The position numbers and the translations under genes were made by a program. From Struthio camelus (lineage: Eukaryota; Chordata; Aves; Struthioniformes; Struthionidae): DNA of 64,000 nt. The stretch spans positions 7,146,001 to 7,210,000 of the forward strand of contig NC_090952.1 in assembly GCF_040807025.1 (NCBI RefSeq), in the 5' to 3' direction. Positions 14,301 to 25,591 of the stretch are shown piece by piece (position 1 is the stretch's first letter; every line of letters begins with the position of its first letter). Below the pieces are notes generated by a model. It was not told the origin of the DNA, did not search any database, and saw nothing but the letters and a program-made list of their open reading frames with translations.

Positions 14301-16554
14301 TATTACTCTTTTCAAATTCTCCAAATAAAACCAATTCCTTACCACACACAAACCACATTGCAATCACATCTATATTAACAAAACTTCACAATAAGTACTA
14401 ATAGGTGACTGTTTAAACGTTATTCTGAGCTTTTACAAGATTCTCTTTTGAACTTGCTCCGGGTCGAATCCCATCTGCCTTGCTAAGAAAAGCCCCTTAC
14501 AGGCACCGCAGTGGCTTTTTGCCTGGGTAGAGACATCAGGCCTTAGCCAAGAGTTCATGCAGGTGCTTCTCTGTATCTCTGGGTTTCCTCTAGCTCTGAA
14601 AAGGGGGTTAACGTCAGAAGCAAGCGCCTTCAGTGTACCCTGAACATCAGGAATTTCCCGGTCAGCTTCATGACGCCCACTTTCCCTGCCTCCTTTTCTC
14701 ATCCCTGTCTCCTTGGGCTTTGCAGGTGAGCTCTTCCGTGCGCCATACCGCTCTACTGCTCCTCGTCTGGGGACGAGGGTTTCTCTTCCCTCCCCTGCAC
14801 CCCTACCCACCCACCTGTAGGAGCTGCAATGAAATGGGAGCCCCACAGCTCTCCCTGTGACTACTGGAGATTTCCAGCTGTCCTCTATGCCAGCCGAGGC
14901 AGAAGTGGGGATTGATTTGCTTTGGCCAATCTCATATTCTGAGGTCTTTCTCTGAAGTTCAAAGTGTCTAGCCCTAGACAAGCTGGGTGGGATGAGTGTC
15001 TGAGGAGCTTAAATGCCAGCAGCACTGCCAGGATATGAAATTCTGAGGTTAAATCTAAGGATTTTCTGAACAGCTGCTACTCTGAAAATCAGTGCACTGA
15101 AGTCAATGGGAGTTTTACGTATGTCAAGGGAAAATCAGACCTGGTAAGTTCGCAGGGACACGGCCAAAGACGGTGCAGAGAGAACTGAAGATTCATTGAC
15201 GGCACAGCATACTTTGTTTTCCACCCTAAATCCTTTTCAAACACACGCTTGCTCTCTCCCATATTCCATGCTACTTCTCGGTTCAAGCCCCGAAACTCAG
15301 CCCTGCAACTCAGAGACAATCCTGTGCCCCACTTCTCCTAGGGGAGAGCATCCTTCTCCCCTAGGCCCTACTGAGATTTCTTTATCCCTCACTCCCACTT
15401 CCACGCACACTCACATGGCAGCATCCACTCAGGCTGCCCACCACTGCCAAATATACCGCTCCTGAGACTGACTCAGAGGCTTGCTGTGGGTGGAGAGAAA
15501 CGTGGTATGCTTCTAAGCACTGCCCATATCTCACCTGAAGGAGTCAGTGGGATGCGGAGATACGGGAAGTGTCAAATCTAAGGGACAGAGAATATTTCGC
15601 ATTAGTTAGCGTAAGTGATGGCTTATGGCGATATTTCTTAGCTCACAAAACAACTAGGTAAAGGAGGATGGAGGTTGTGTTCAATTCACCTCACCAAGTA
15701 GGGTTTCTCTCCAGTGGGAAAACAAATGGATACTCAGGGCATCATTCAATATTAACGTTTCTCAGGGTGAACTGACGCATCAGCCAAATGATACCTGTAT
15801 GATACCTGTATTGGGTCCCAGACAATTCCTTCCATCTCTTGCAGGTCTATTCACTCTTAGGTATTCAAAACACTGGGGCTTTGGCAGCCCTCAGTTCTTT
15901 CACATTCACCACCTTTGGGAAAGCCAGGAAGATGGGCCCAAAGTCAAAATCCTCACCAGAAGAGAGGCAATGTGGGGATTCAGTCTCCCCCATTCAGGGA
16001 CTCACAGTATATGGGACTGCTTTTGCTGGTGAACTGCATAGGTGTCCTGCAAGGGAAGGCCCCTGCACGGCCAGATGTGCCAATCGGACAAGATCACGGC
16101 TGACACTGGCCCATTTTCTGCTGAAGCGGTCGGAAACCACTTGCAGTTCTCTGCAAATTCTTACTCCTGACTGTGATATTTTCAGTATTTCGCACCCATT
16201 CATTCTGGCTTCCCATGAACCCTCCTTTAATAGCTGCGTGAAGAGGCTTCTATGAATCACTCTCTATTTTGATGAACAAGCCAAAGAACACGCGCCGGTA
16301 TTTTCAGCATCGTGGCTGAGGCCCAATTCTGCCAGGCTCCCTCGTCAGTGCCTCGCTTTGCTGAACACCACCCCCAGGACTCTCTGGGAGTAAGAGGAAG
16401 GGGAAGAATCAGGCGTACAGTAATTAGTGCACCAGATCTGAGTTAATCTCAGCTGTACTAGCACAGTTAGTTAGTGGAACTACAAAGTGCAAATCAAGAG
16501 AACAAAACTAAACTTTGCTCTCGCTTCCTTTCACTGGTTTGGGTTTACCTAAAA
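2366..16554. other. intergenic region, no supportable gene
   Basis: Open frames are short or unrelated to known families, and none joins into a plausible multi-exon gene. Visible elements are a GGA-type purine repeat at 5555-5582, AT-rich tracts near 4480-4510 and 11880-11900 with minus-strand AATAAA copies, and an old repeat-like phrase (GAAGTCAATGGGAGTTTT) near 15100 that is common in bird, crocodile and turtle DNA. Nothing else specific. Confidence 0.6.
5555..5582. repeat. (GGA)n purine simple repeat
   Basis: Interrupted GGA/GAA triplet run of 28 bases on the plus strand, in intergenic DNA. Confidence 0.9.
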
Positions 16555-17527
16555 GCAGCTTTTTATCTAATTAATTTATTTTCAAATAACAATAAAATGA
16601 TATAGCACTAAGGCCAATAATAGCTGGGCTTCAGGAAAATACCCTAGACAATGCAGCTCTCCTGTTCCTTGCAGGTAGCCCATTTTCCCTCCCCGAGGAG
16701 AGCACGCTTTGCACCTTTCGAAGCAGTGACAAATGCTTTGTTTCCTTGCAAACTGTGAAAGAGCAGCTGCCAATGCGGTTTTTGCTGGCCTTGCCTCACA
16801 TTTTTTTCTCCCGGAAAAGTGGTCCCAAGGATGGAAGCATGTCGCAAAGGTCTTGGTCTTCCCCTGGAGTGCTCCAGAGAGTGACACCACGACACAGCAA
16901 CCGCCACCCATGACTGCTGTGAAACACGGTGCTATGGGAAAAAGGAGCGTGTGTCCCCATGCAACTTTCAGAGGAGTGAATGGGAACTGGCCCTGGCTCA
17001 CGCAGCCCAGTCCCACAACTTTGGACATCAGAGCGAAACACAAAGTGCCTGGCAGTCTAAATGCCCATGGCCGGATGGTGATATCAGCTATAGAAACAGG
17101 TTTCTTTTCCAGTAGCTTTCTGTTACAAATTTAACACCTAGCTGAAAAAACACTATTATTCCTCAGCTTAATTTCTCTAAAAAAATATATTGCAGGCCAG
17201 CCTCTGATCTTGCTTACACAGGTGCAGATCTGGAGTAATTCTATTAACCGGGCTTCATAGTGTTTTTAACATCATTAAACATGAAGGTGCTGCTAATTGC
17301 TGTTATCACTGCCTCAGAGATGTATCCTACCAATGTATACCTTCCAGTGGTAATGCTGCCAGAATTTTTTTTGACATAGGGTAAAAAGCAAAGCTCCTGA
17401 ATAAGTGGGGCTAATTGCAGACCATGGCTGGCGTTGACTTTTAGGAAAGGCGCCTATACACACCTGGTGTGGAAAAGTGGTGCATAAAGTGGAGGAGCTA
17501 CCATCCAACACAGCATCCCAGGCTCTC
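16555..17527 (-). other. WASF4: WAVE4 3' UTR (proposed extent)
   Basis: Non-coding sequence downstream of the stop codon, ending about 20 bases past the first minus-strand AATAAA signal at 16580-16575. No coding potential is seen. The end point is an inference. Further minus-strand AATAAA copies near 11886-11895 would give a much longer UTR. Confidence 0.45.
16575..16580 (-). promoter_or_regulatory. polyadenylation signal AATAAA for WAVE4
   Basis: TTTATT on the plus strand reads AATAAA on the minus strand. It lies about 950 bases after the WAVE4 stop codon in an AT-rich patch, and it is the first canonical hexamer after the stop. Use in vivo is not shown. Confidence 0.45.
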
Positions 17528-17685
17528 TCAATCTGACCACTCATTATCGTCCAGTTCTGAGTCATCGTCAGACTCGCTGTACTCCACCGCGATCCGGCGG
17601 GAGAGGATTGTAGCCACATCATTGCCCACAGGCTCTTTCTTGGCCTCTTGCTCCCACTGCTCCTGGACCTTCCGGAGCTGAATTC
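17528..17685 (-). CDS. WASF4: WAVE4 coding exon 8 (VCA C-terminus and stop)
   Basis: Encodes [20 protein letters not shown], then [20 protein letters not shown] and [11 protein letters not shown] before a TGA at 17530-17528. It completes the WH2 motif and supplies the central helix and the acidic tail with its Arp2/3-binding Trp second from the conserved end (EWSD). The acceptor is TAATGCAG|GA. All residues essential for VCA activity appear intact, so this is a working gene and not a decaying copy. Confidence 0.95.
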
Positions 17686-20600
17686 CTGCATTAGAAAATG
17701 TGGAAAATGTTTAGGGGTAACATATCCATTGCCTATGAGCACATGCAACCATACTGAACTAGCAGCCCCCCCATGTTGAAAGTACTGGCTGAAACAGGAA
17801 GGGCTGCAAACCCCTACCAGAGGGAAACACATGATTATAAAGCTATAACCCTCCTCCTTCACTTCCATTCAACCCGAAGGTTTGCAGCAAGCAGGAAGGA
17901 AAAATAGAAGACGTTGCTGATTATATCATCAGCTACAAACTGAAAGGAGGTCAGTGCAAATGGGAGATCTGCCGGGCCTCCTTGTAGCACTCTGCACAGT
18001 CTCCAGTGATGGATTTCTTCCATACCCCCAGAAATGAGTATGCTTCAGCATGAGTGGTGGTGTTTCCTGACATTCACATTTTCTCAGCCGCAGCCTCCTT
18101 CTCCTGCTTCTCCTACCTTTACATAATTCCTCTCTCCCCAGACGGCCCATCCTCTCCAAATACCAGCATTGCATCTTGTTTTCCTTCGCTGGGTCCCATC
18201 CATGTGTCACTGTCTTCACGCAATGCCTGTCACTCAGCTGTGCGTTCCCTCTGCCATTAACCCCATGATTGCTGGCCCATGGCTATAACTCACCCCTGCG
18301 AATGGCAGCAAGCAGGTCGCTCCTGGCATCGCTCATGGGGATCAGCGGGATCTGCGGTTTCCGAGGCTCCACGGGGACAGCCGGGGGCGAAGCCGAGTGA
18401 GCTGGCGAGGCGGTGATGGCAGGGGGACCTGGCGGAGGTGGAGGGGGCGCAACGGGGGGCCCCATGGGGCCAGTCTGCGGTGGGGAAGCGGAGTAGGGGC
18501 AGGGTGGAGCAGGAGGCGGCGAGGGCGCGTAGGAGGGGTGCGCCGTGGAGGCCCCCGCACTGGGTGCCAGCGCAGGGGGTGCTGAGATGGGGCTGTCGAA
18601 GGCAGTCTGAGCAGAGGGGATGATGGGTGGTGGGGGTGGAGGAGCCGGCGGCACGAAGTATTCTGCCATCGACATCTGCTGCTGGCTGCAACGGGAGGAC
18701 CAAAAGCGCATCAATGGCACAAGCAATGCTTTCTGCTAAAGGCAGCCAAGAATCCCACTCTAGATACCTGCATGGACCGAATTGCTGCCTTGGTTTGCTT
18801 TTGACCCCTGTACAATCTCTCCCGCAGGGTTACAGGCCTGGGGAATGGACATGGGGAAGGCTGCCAACAGATAGGGCTATAGGACACATGGTCATAGGAA
18901 GCCAGCCAACATCCTGGACAAAAACGTTCCCCTCTGTCTGCCTTACCCACATCTCCTATAGGACAAGAGCTGCCTAGGGTGAAGCGCTTCCCTCAGCTGT
19001 GCCCCAGACATGAAGTTACCCAAAAGAGTGCTCCTGACTGATTTGGCCCCAGCTCCCACGGCACTGACTGACCCTGCCAGCAGCTTCAGACCATGCGAGC
19101 TGCAGAGGAGGCCTTGAGCAGGTGCTCGGAGCTGCACCAGGCACTTCCTACTGCCGCAGTACCGCCTTGAGCCCAGACTGTCTCGTGGAGCCCTAGGGGG
19201 AATGGGTCAGCCTCCCACAAAAATACCGTCCTGGGTGGCTGCCGGGCTGGCTGGGCACTGTGAGCAGAGCACTAGAGGGACTGGGAAGACTCAGCCTCTG
19301 TGTTGCACACTGGCACAGCTGAGGGACTGCCTGTCTCACACTGCTTCCCTCCTAGGCCTGCCAACCTGTCAGCTTTGCAAATCCATGGAAGTTACTATAC
19401 GCGGCAGGACAAGGCTCAGAATAAAAGAGGCAAGTTAAAGTCCATACCCATAATCCTTGACTAAGTGAGGTCTTGGTCCATTTAATATAGCTTCTGGAGG
19501 CTGCGGCACATGGGGCTGCTGGACACGGCTGAGGCTGTTCTGGCGGCTTCCTGCAGCTGAGGGCCTGTAGACGTGTTCCTGGGTCTGGTTAGCTACTAGA
19601 ACGACCTCCTTGCTGTCTGCCGCCAGGTGGGAGGCTGGAGCGAGCATCTGCTGCGCGGGGTGGTTAGGGCTGGCTGGATATGAGTGATCGGCTGCGTCAG
19701 ATGCATAAGATCTACGGCACACAAAAATACCAAAGGTTGTACTCCTGGATGGAAGGCAGGATAGGAGAGGAGGTGTGGAGAGCTCGGGGCAACAGGATGG
19801 CACCAGCTGGCGCCTGGGGCCGGAGTGACGAAACATGGAGGAGGGGCACAAAAATACAGACATGCAAGAAAGCACTGACACAGCAGAGGGTAGGAAGACA
19901 CCAACAGAACTGGACTAGTCTCTCGCTGCTGCAAATCTGGGTTCACATCTTCCCATAGCTCCTAAATGAAAAGTGCTCTGACCTTCTACTCCACCCTGGG
20001 AGGCAGAGGGAAACTACACAGGTCTATGGCTTATTGCCCTAGCCTTGTTTGCTAGCCTACGAGACCTTCCCTGCCTTTGACTACACGTCCACCCAAAGAC
20101 TGAAAAGAAAAAAAGAAAAGTGAAGAAAAGCAAAGAAAATCCAGCAAGCTAAACGTGTAATAGGTAAAACCTGCCTATTATCTGGGGACAGTGATCCTTC
20201 CGATGATGCCATGTGATATGGGGATGGTGAGAACCTGTTATCGGGTCGAAACTCTTTATCATACGCCATCATGTTCCACTCCAGGCGCCGGTTACGGGCT
20301 TTCCTCACTTTCTTCACCTCCCGGGTGGAGTCTTCTACTAACCGTTGTTCCTGGAAGCAGACAAGCAAGCCCATTAGCACACCTGTAGCCACGCGGGCTC
20401 AGAGCTGCACACAGCGCAGTGTGAGCGGCAAGAGGACACTGCGTGTCTGGAGTCTGTGGGACATGTTCTGCTAAGGGCATGAGGAGGTGCATCGGGAATG
20501 GTCCTTGCCCAGACACTGAGCCCACGGGCACCACCAGCACCCAGTCAGAACATGCTCCAGCCTCTCACCCAGAGGGACCTAAGGCCTGTCAGACAGGTCC

Positions 20601-23600
20601 TAGCCAGGCAAAATGGGACAAGAAGCGGGAACATCACAGGTGAGGAAGGAGCTCAGAAGAAAAGTGGCTTTGAACACATCCCTGGACTCCTTAAACACTC
20701 TGCAAGGTACAGGTGTGTGAGGGGGCCCTGCTAATTTGAACAGAAACCCCAGATTTCCTCTCTCATATCTGGCTTAGGGCCCAAGCTCTCCTGGCTCTTT
20801 TAGCCAAAGGTGTGCCAAGCAGTGGGCATGAGTCCAAGAAGACCACCTCAGGGGTCAGCGGGATGCCCTGAGATTCAGCATTACGACAAATAGGTGCAAG
20901 GAGCAAACCGGGAAACTCCCCACAGCGACCCTTGCTGTGGCTCCTTCAGGCCTGGTCTGGTCACTAGGGAAACCTCAAATCTAGTGTTTTTGGAGCTCCA
21001 TCTCCATCTCAAGCCCTTCATACCACGAGTAATGCAGAGGTAGCAACACCCAGCACTAGAAAATGACCCCTCAGAGACAGCCTGGCAGCACAGCGCTTAT
21101 GGGAACCGAGGCACCATGGAGATGTACCCACCTCAGGAGGGGGAGAGAGCGCAAGAGAAACTCCAAGTAGAACAGCCTAATTCACGGTTAGCCTAATTTC
21201 CAGTCCGACTGGGTACCCTGTTTGTGCCCTTTACCTTCTGTCTCCGCTTCTCTTTTCTCTTATCTTCAGTTGCCTGCAGCATTTTCTCTTTCCATAAGTT
21301 GAAGAAATAGGAGGGGTCGGTATAGAATTTGAGGCCGTCCTTCTTGTCGTCCCTGGAGGTATTTGGGGAGGGACAGAGGGAGTTATCTGACACAGGAGGC
21401 AACCTCAGGGGAATTTCAGTGCTATCTATAGTGGTCCACGGATGAATCCAGTACTCGGGAAATTTGGCAGTCCAGTCCCTTGTCCCTCCAGCCCTTCCCA
21501 CCTGCTGTCACTGCCACCCCACAGCCCTCCCTGCTAGCACTTCCACGTACCCCACCCTCTCTCATTTCATCCCCTGCAACGTGGCCCAGCTCAGGCTTTA
21601 CACACAGGCCACTGGCTCCGGTAAGAAGAGGGACATGAGAGTGGCTTGTTCAGGCATTACGGACTCACCAGCTGATCCAGCAATGAAGGAAACCCCATGA
21701 TTTTCTGGAGAAGACCCTCCCTTCCCCTGAAGAGTGTGGTTTGGATACGATCAGGGCTGTAAGCTGCCAGGCCATGAATGTACGTTTGCTCGTTATACAG
21801 TGGAGGCTGTGGCACAGCAACACGAGGCCAAGGAGAAAACAGCCTCTTAAGCCCTCGGCAAACAGCAAACGGGTCATACCTCCCTGATCACTCTCCTGGA
21901 AATGACCCTATGGGTGCCCCGTGACTCCCTGTCGCCACCTTGCTGGAGTAAGCACAGGCCAAAGAAGCGCGGGGGAGCTGGGCAGGCCTGCACCAGGAGC
22001 AGCACTGTGGCCTGCCCTTACCTGTAAGGTGTGAGGATGTTGAGTGGTGGGGGCTTGTCGCATCGCTGGTACATCTCCATCACCGGGTTGGGGATGGAGT
22101 TGCGAGACACGACCTGTTGGTTCTGCACCGTCGAGCTCTTGAACGCTTTCCGCATGTTGATGTCCTGCAGCGAAACTGGGGGTGCGGGAAGGAGACAGAG
22201 TCACCACGCAGCCATGCACCACGGCTTTAACGTGGTGCCATGGCTGGGCACCACTCGTGGGCGCAGCACCAGCCCCTGATCTCAGCCCCAAGCCCTGAGT
22301 ATGCTGCTCCCACACGCCAGGCCTGTGCCTTCTGCGCGCAAGGGGAATTCCTCTGGGAGGGCACTGGCATATGGGGAGGACCTCTGGCGAGGAAGCTCTG
22401 AGTCCATCTCCCCGGAGGGATGATGGCTGTGCTCTCCCAAGGGACACAGAAAACAAGACTCTGCAAACTCTTGGGTCTTGCCGAGATCAGCAGTCGCCCC
22501 ACCAAGCAGCAGAAGTAGCTGCATGGGACGTTACTGCAGATCGCAGGAGAGTTTTGGAAGGACTGTCTGACCTCCAGCTTTGGGCCGCTCTCTAGCTAAG
22601 CAGGGCTGAGCAAATGTTCCTCACCAGACGCAGGTATCCTGCACCGCTAATGGACCTGTGGTGCAGCGAGATGATTTTTGGAGAGCTCTTTCGCGTGTTG
22701 CCCCTCTATACCACGGGCTAAGGGGTCGGGCCTGCAGTTGTCACAGCTCCCTCCCTCTGGCCGGGCAGAACCAAGGACGATGCCCATTATTTTTAACATG
22801 AAAGTGTCCTTTCAAAACAGGCCCACACACCATGCAGGACTCACACTGTCCATCTGAACGGGGACGCGCTTTTCACTGCCTGCTCTCCTGCCTCCATGGA
22901 GCAAAGTCAAAAATGAAATCGCTGCCCAACGTGGCCTTAGCGGGCTGGCTGAGATCCACCCAGCGGCCCCACAGCTCCTCACCTTCCTCCACGGTGGAGT
23001 CCAGCTGCGTCACTTTGATCACCAGCAGGTCCACCCTCTCCTGCAGCGAGTTCATCCGCAGGTAGAAACTGTTGGCTTCATTGAAGAGCTCCCCGAAGAT
23101 GTCTTCAGCGTGTCTGCCTGCCGGGCCGAACGGGAAGGGGCACGCACCGTCAGCGAAGCCGGGGCGGCTGCTTCAGCGCAGCCAGACGAACCTCTCCCGC
23201 GCGCACCAAACACGAGCACAAGCCAGAAGAGGCCCAACCTCCCCGTATTTTTCCCAGTTGCAATTTCCCAGTTATTTTCTGCCCAGCTCAGTGCATTTCA
23301 GCGTTGGTTTTTTCCCCACCCCGCGGTGGGGGAAGGCTTGGACAACGGCGCTTCCCTGAGCATTGCTGACACCTGCAGGCTCACAGCCGTATTCGCCCGG
23401 CCCCACGCAGAGCTCCGCTTCGCCCAGAAACAATGCCGCTACCAGGGCAGCCTGAGCTCTTTGGGGTTTCTTCCAAAAACATCTATCAAAAGGTTCCCAA
23501 GATCAAGGCGCTTTTGATATAAGTGGCCATTGTTCCCCAGGAGGCGGCGCGGGGCCCCGGGGCTTTCGGCGCGGGAGCACTCGGCCCGTCGCCCAGCTTG

Positions 23601-24817
23601 GCCGGTTTGCTTCTCATTTCCTTTTCCTCTGGACGAGCCCATCGTGAGGATGTGTCTCTGTGTGTGTGTGTGCGCGCGCGTGAGCGCATGTGATGTCGAT
23701 TCCTGTTCAGAGAGAAACCTGGATGCTTTGCTGGTCACGTGCCCCGGCCTGGAGCGGCCGCAGCGCAAACATCTCCAAATGAAGCGCTCTAGCAAAAAAA
23801 GACCAGCCAAGGCGCCTTGCAGCCCCGCCATGCGGAGCTGCGACCGCCTGCGGTGCGTTCAGCAGCTCGGGAACGATGGGGTTTATTTTCCTGGGAGTAT
23901 TTTAGAAAATACTCCGATATTGCATGCGTCCTCCGAGCCTCCCAGGCATTTGGAGGATAAAAGTGATGGGCTTAGGTGGGGACGGGGAAGAAGAGAGAAT
24001 AAACCCTCAGGGGCGTTTCGTCTCAAAGATTTCAGGTGACTTGTGAGATTATCCCATGCAAAGGGGTTTTGAAGGTGCTCTGAGGACTTGGGCCGTGTGG
24101 CTGCCCCTGCACCTCGCTCTCCTCATCTCGCACTGGTTTTCTTTTTATGTTTCTAAACAGCTTCACTTCATGGATCCTTACTTACGTTTAATGAAAACTC
24201 CAGGTCAATATATCAGCAGCTCTCACTCTTTTAGTTAACTTTGCTTTCCTGTTGTGTTGGGATTTCTGCAGTATTACAAAAATTGTTGCCAAAGCTTTTC
24301 TGCTCTTAGCAGCTTTTTAAGAATTGCTATTTCTCATACAGCGTAGTGACTTGGCTCCAAGATCGCTCTAAGGACGAGGTGGGTCTTATTTTAGCAACTA
24401 TTCTGACCTTCCCATTTCCGGACACCTCAAGCCTAGCAGCAAAGGGCTCGCGAAGGCTTCCTGCCGCCGCGGGACGGAGCGGCCAGGGAAGGACCGTGGG
24501 CGCCGGGGTCTTCCCAAGCCCCGGGGCCCCGCACCTCCTCCCGTGCCTATTCGGTGGATATTCCCGCGGACCCGCCCGGTGGCCTGCAGCCTGCACGGCT
24601 CTCGCCCCTCTTCGCCACGGGGGGCGAGCCGGACCGACGGGGACCGAGCGAGCGAGCGCCGGCGCGCTCCCGCGCTCCACTTACTGAGGCTGCCCAGCTG
24701 CTTGATGATAGCGGCCAGCGTGCTGTTGGTGACGCACTCGAGCTCGCTCGTCACCCCCTCGGGGAGAGCCCCCCGGCACAGGTGCCGGGGCTCGATGTTC
24801 CTCTTCACCAGCGGCAT
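17528..24817 (-). CDS. WASF4: WAVE4 / WASF3-like actin nucleation-promoting factor (complete CDS, 8 coding exons)
   Basis: WAVE-family subunit of the WAVE regulatory complex, which relays Rac signals to the Arp2/3 complex at lamellipodia. Joined exons: 17528-17685, 18294-18685, 19448-19711, 20175-20350, 21235-21352, 22022-22175, 22983-23117 and 24685-24817 on the minus strand. They total 1530 nt, 509 residues plus stop, with matching phases throughout; WASF3 is about 500 residues. The order is an N-terminal WAVE homology domain (1-180) with the conserved Tyr151 in FYTDPSYFF, a basic region ([10 protein letters not shown], 193-202), a proline-rich region (about 330-435), then a C-terminal WH2 ([12 protein letters not shown]), central helix ([17 protein letters not shown]) and acidic tail ending EWSD. 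The family call is certain. Closest to WASF3 from memory, but the middle is divergent, and SLC16A2 lies next to it head-to-head, as reported for chicken Wave4. The paralogue name is therefore an inference from synteny; plain WASF3 is the alternative. Confidence 0.93.
18294..18685 (-). CDS. WASF4: WAVE4 coding exon 7 (proline-rich region and WH2 start)
   Basis: Begins [20 protein letters not shown], continues through [20 protein letters not shown] and several proline runs, and ends ISLIP-like linker then [13 protein letters not shown] (read here as [18 protein letters not shown]). The proline runs are expected to bind profilin and SH3 domains such as that of IRSp53. [11 protein letters not shown] starts the actin-binding WH2 motif. 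Acceptor CGTTGCAG|CC, donor CGCAGGG|GTGAGT, phase 1. Length 392 nt. Confidence 0.93.
19448..19711 (-). CDS. WASF4: WAVE4 coding exon 6
   Basis: Encodes [20 protein letters not shown], then a weakly conserved linker (residues about 240-326) containing [20 protein letters not shown] and ending VKDYG. The SHASDVTDYSYPATPNH-like motif is typical of WAVE proteins. The linker after it has diverged strongly from WASF3 as I recall it. Acceptor GCCGTAG|A, donor TTATGG|GTATGG, phase 2. Length 264 nt, in frame with both neighbours. Confidence 0.88.
20175..20350 (-). CDS. WASF4: WAVE4 coding exon 5 (non-canonical GC donor)
   Basis: Encodes [20 protein letters not shown], then [20 protein letters not shown] and a segment ending [11 protein letters not shown]. 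The [10 protein letters not shown] block is the basic phosphoinositide-binding region of WAVE proteins. The acceptor is a normal TTCCAG|GA. The frame continues into exon 6 only if the exon ends at AATAG followed by GCAGGT, a GC donor. Using the nearby GT four bases on adds Gln and shifts the frame to an early stop. Confidence 0.88.
21235..21352 (-). CDS. WASF4: WAVE4 coding exon 4
   Basis: Encodes [20 protein letters not shown] then [19 protein letters not shown]. It carries Tyr151, a conserved Abl/Src-type phosphorylation site in WAVE1-3, and neighbouring meander residues that help keep the VCA tail sequestered. Acceptor CTCCAG|GG, donor CAGAAG|GTAAAG, phase 0. Length 118 nt. Confidence 0.94.
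22022..22175 (-). CDS. WASF4: WAVE4 coding exon 3
   Basis: Encodes [20 protein letters not shown], then [20 protein letters not shown] and [12 protein letters not shown]. This is the meander segment following the N-terminal helices of WAVE proteins. Acceptor CCCCCAG|TTTCG, donor TTACAG|GTAAGG, phase 2. Length 154 nt, consistent with its neighbours. The MEMYQRCD stretch replaces a more WASF3-typical ADIYNQSD, one sign that this is not ordinary WASF3. Confidence 0.92.
22983..23117 (-). CDS. WASF4: WAVE4 coding exon 2
   Basis: Encodes [20 protein letters not shown] and continues to [10 protein letters not shown], part of the helical WAVE homology domain. The acceptor is CGGCAG|GC (completing Ser) and the donor GAAG|GTGAGG (phase 1). 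The 135-nt length keeps the frame exactly. The equivalent WASF3 segment is nearly identical. Confidence 0.93.
23659..23692. repeat. (TG)n(CG)n alternating purine-pyrimidine tract
   Basis: GTGTGTGTGTGTGCGCGCGC-type alternation in WAVE4 intron 1. TG followed by CG dinucleotides is a classic left-handed (Z) DNA-forming sequence. Confidence 0.8.
24685..24817 (-). CDS. WASF4: WAVE4 coding exon 1 (start codon)
   Basis: Encodes [20 protein letters not shown] and continues to QLGSLS, the highly conserved N-terminus of WAVE proteins that binds the complex partners ABI, BRK1 and the SRA1/NAP1 dimer. The ATG is at 24817-24815. The exon ends with a phase-1 donor, CTCA|GTAAGTG, which splits a Ser codon completed in the next exon. 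The exon probably extends upstream as 5' UTR to about 24845, where a CTGGCGCAG acceptor lies. Confidence 0.93.
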
Positions 24818-25092
24818 CCCGGCGGCGAGCCCTCACTCGTCCCCCCTGCGCCAGCAGCAAGGAGAAAGCCATCAGCGACCGGCATTCGTTTTGGGGAGGT
24901 TCAGGGGGTTTTGTTTTGTTTTTCTTCCTCCCTCCTTTCCTTTCTCCTGGAAAAACCTCTTCCCTAAGGATTTGTCCCAGCAGCCGCCCTTCAACCGCTC
25001 GCGCCTGCAGCCCTAGGAGCCCGGAGCTGCCGAACAACAGGGCTTTTCATCCTGGGGGATTAACCCCGCGCGGGGACGCTTTTGCCACTTAC

Positions 25093-25330
25093 CTGCCCCG
25101 AGCTGCGTTCAAGCCGGAGGCAAAACCCCCATGCGCGATCCCCCAACCCGTCAGCTGGCCGCTCCGCGCTCTCCAAAAGCCCCGCGCCACCAAAATAGCA
25201 GGCGGAAACTCGCAGCCGCTTGTAATCCCGTTATTTCCAGCCGAACGCAAAGCCCTCCGGGTTTTCCTCTTTCATCCGTGCGCGCCGCGTGAACGCCGGG
25301 GCAGCTCGCCCCCCGGCCAGCCCCCACGCT
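25093..25330 (-). other. WASF4: probable WAVE4 non-coding first exon
   Basis: A near-consensus minus-strand donor, GGGCAG|GTAAGTGG, ends this segment at 25093. A matching acceptor (TTGCTGCTGGCGCAG|G) lies at about 24845, 28 bases before the start codon. Mammalian WASF genes typically have a non-coding first exon in a CpG island, and this pair would give one with a 247-base intron. The 5' boundary is a guess inside the island. No transcript evidence is available. Confidence 0.45.
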
Positions 25331-25591
25331 GCCGGCCACGGCGTTTCCCGTCGGGCCGCACGCGACGCCCAGCGCGCCTCCCGTCCGAACCGCGCTATCA
25401 CCCGCGAGCCCGGCCGCCGGCCGCCCGGGGCCTCGGCGGGAGACCTGCCGCGCGCTGAATTTGCGGCCGGGCTCGGCAAGCCGTCGGGAGAGCCTGCCGA
25501 ACTCATTTTCCCGCGAGGCAGGACGAAGGACGGGCAGAGACGGAGGGCGGCTGCTTGGCCGATCGACGGGCTGGAAAACGTCCTGAGGGGC

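Noticed and set aside
14433-14981. 182-codon minus-strand open frame
   Set aside because: No family resemblance, no domain, no flanking splice logic.
17528-24817. Calling the gene ordinary WASF3
   Set aside because: Family fits, but linkage to SLC16A2 and the divergent exons 3, 6 and 7 favour the WAVE4 ohnologue. Kept as the stated alternative.
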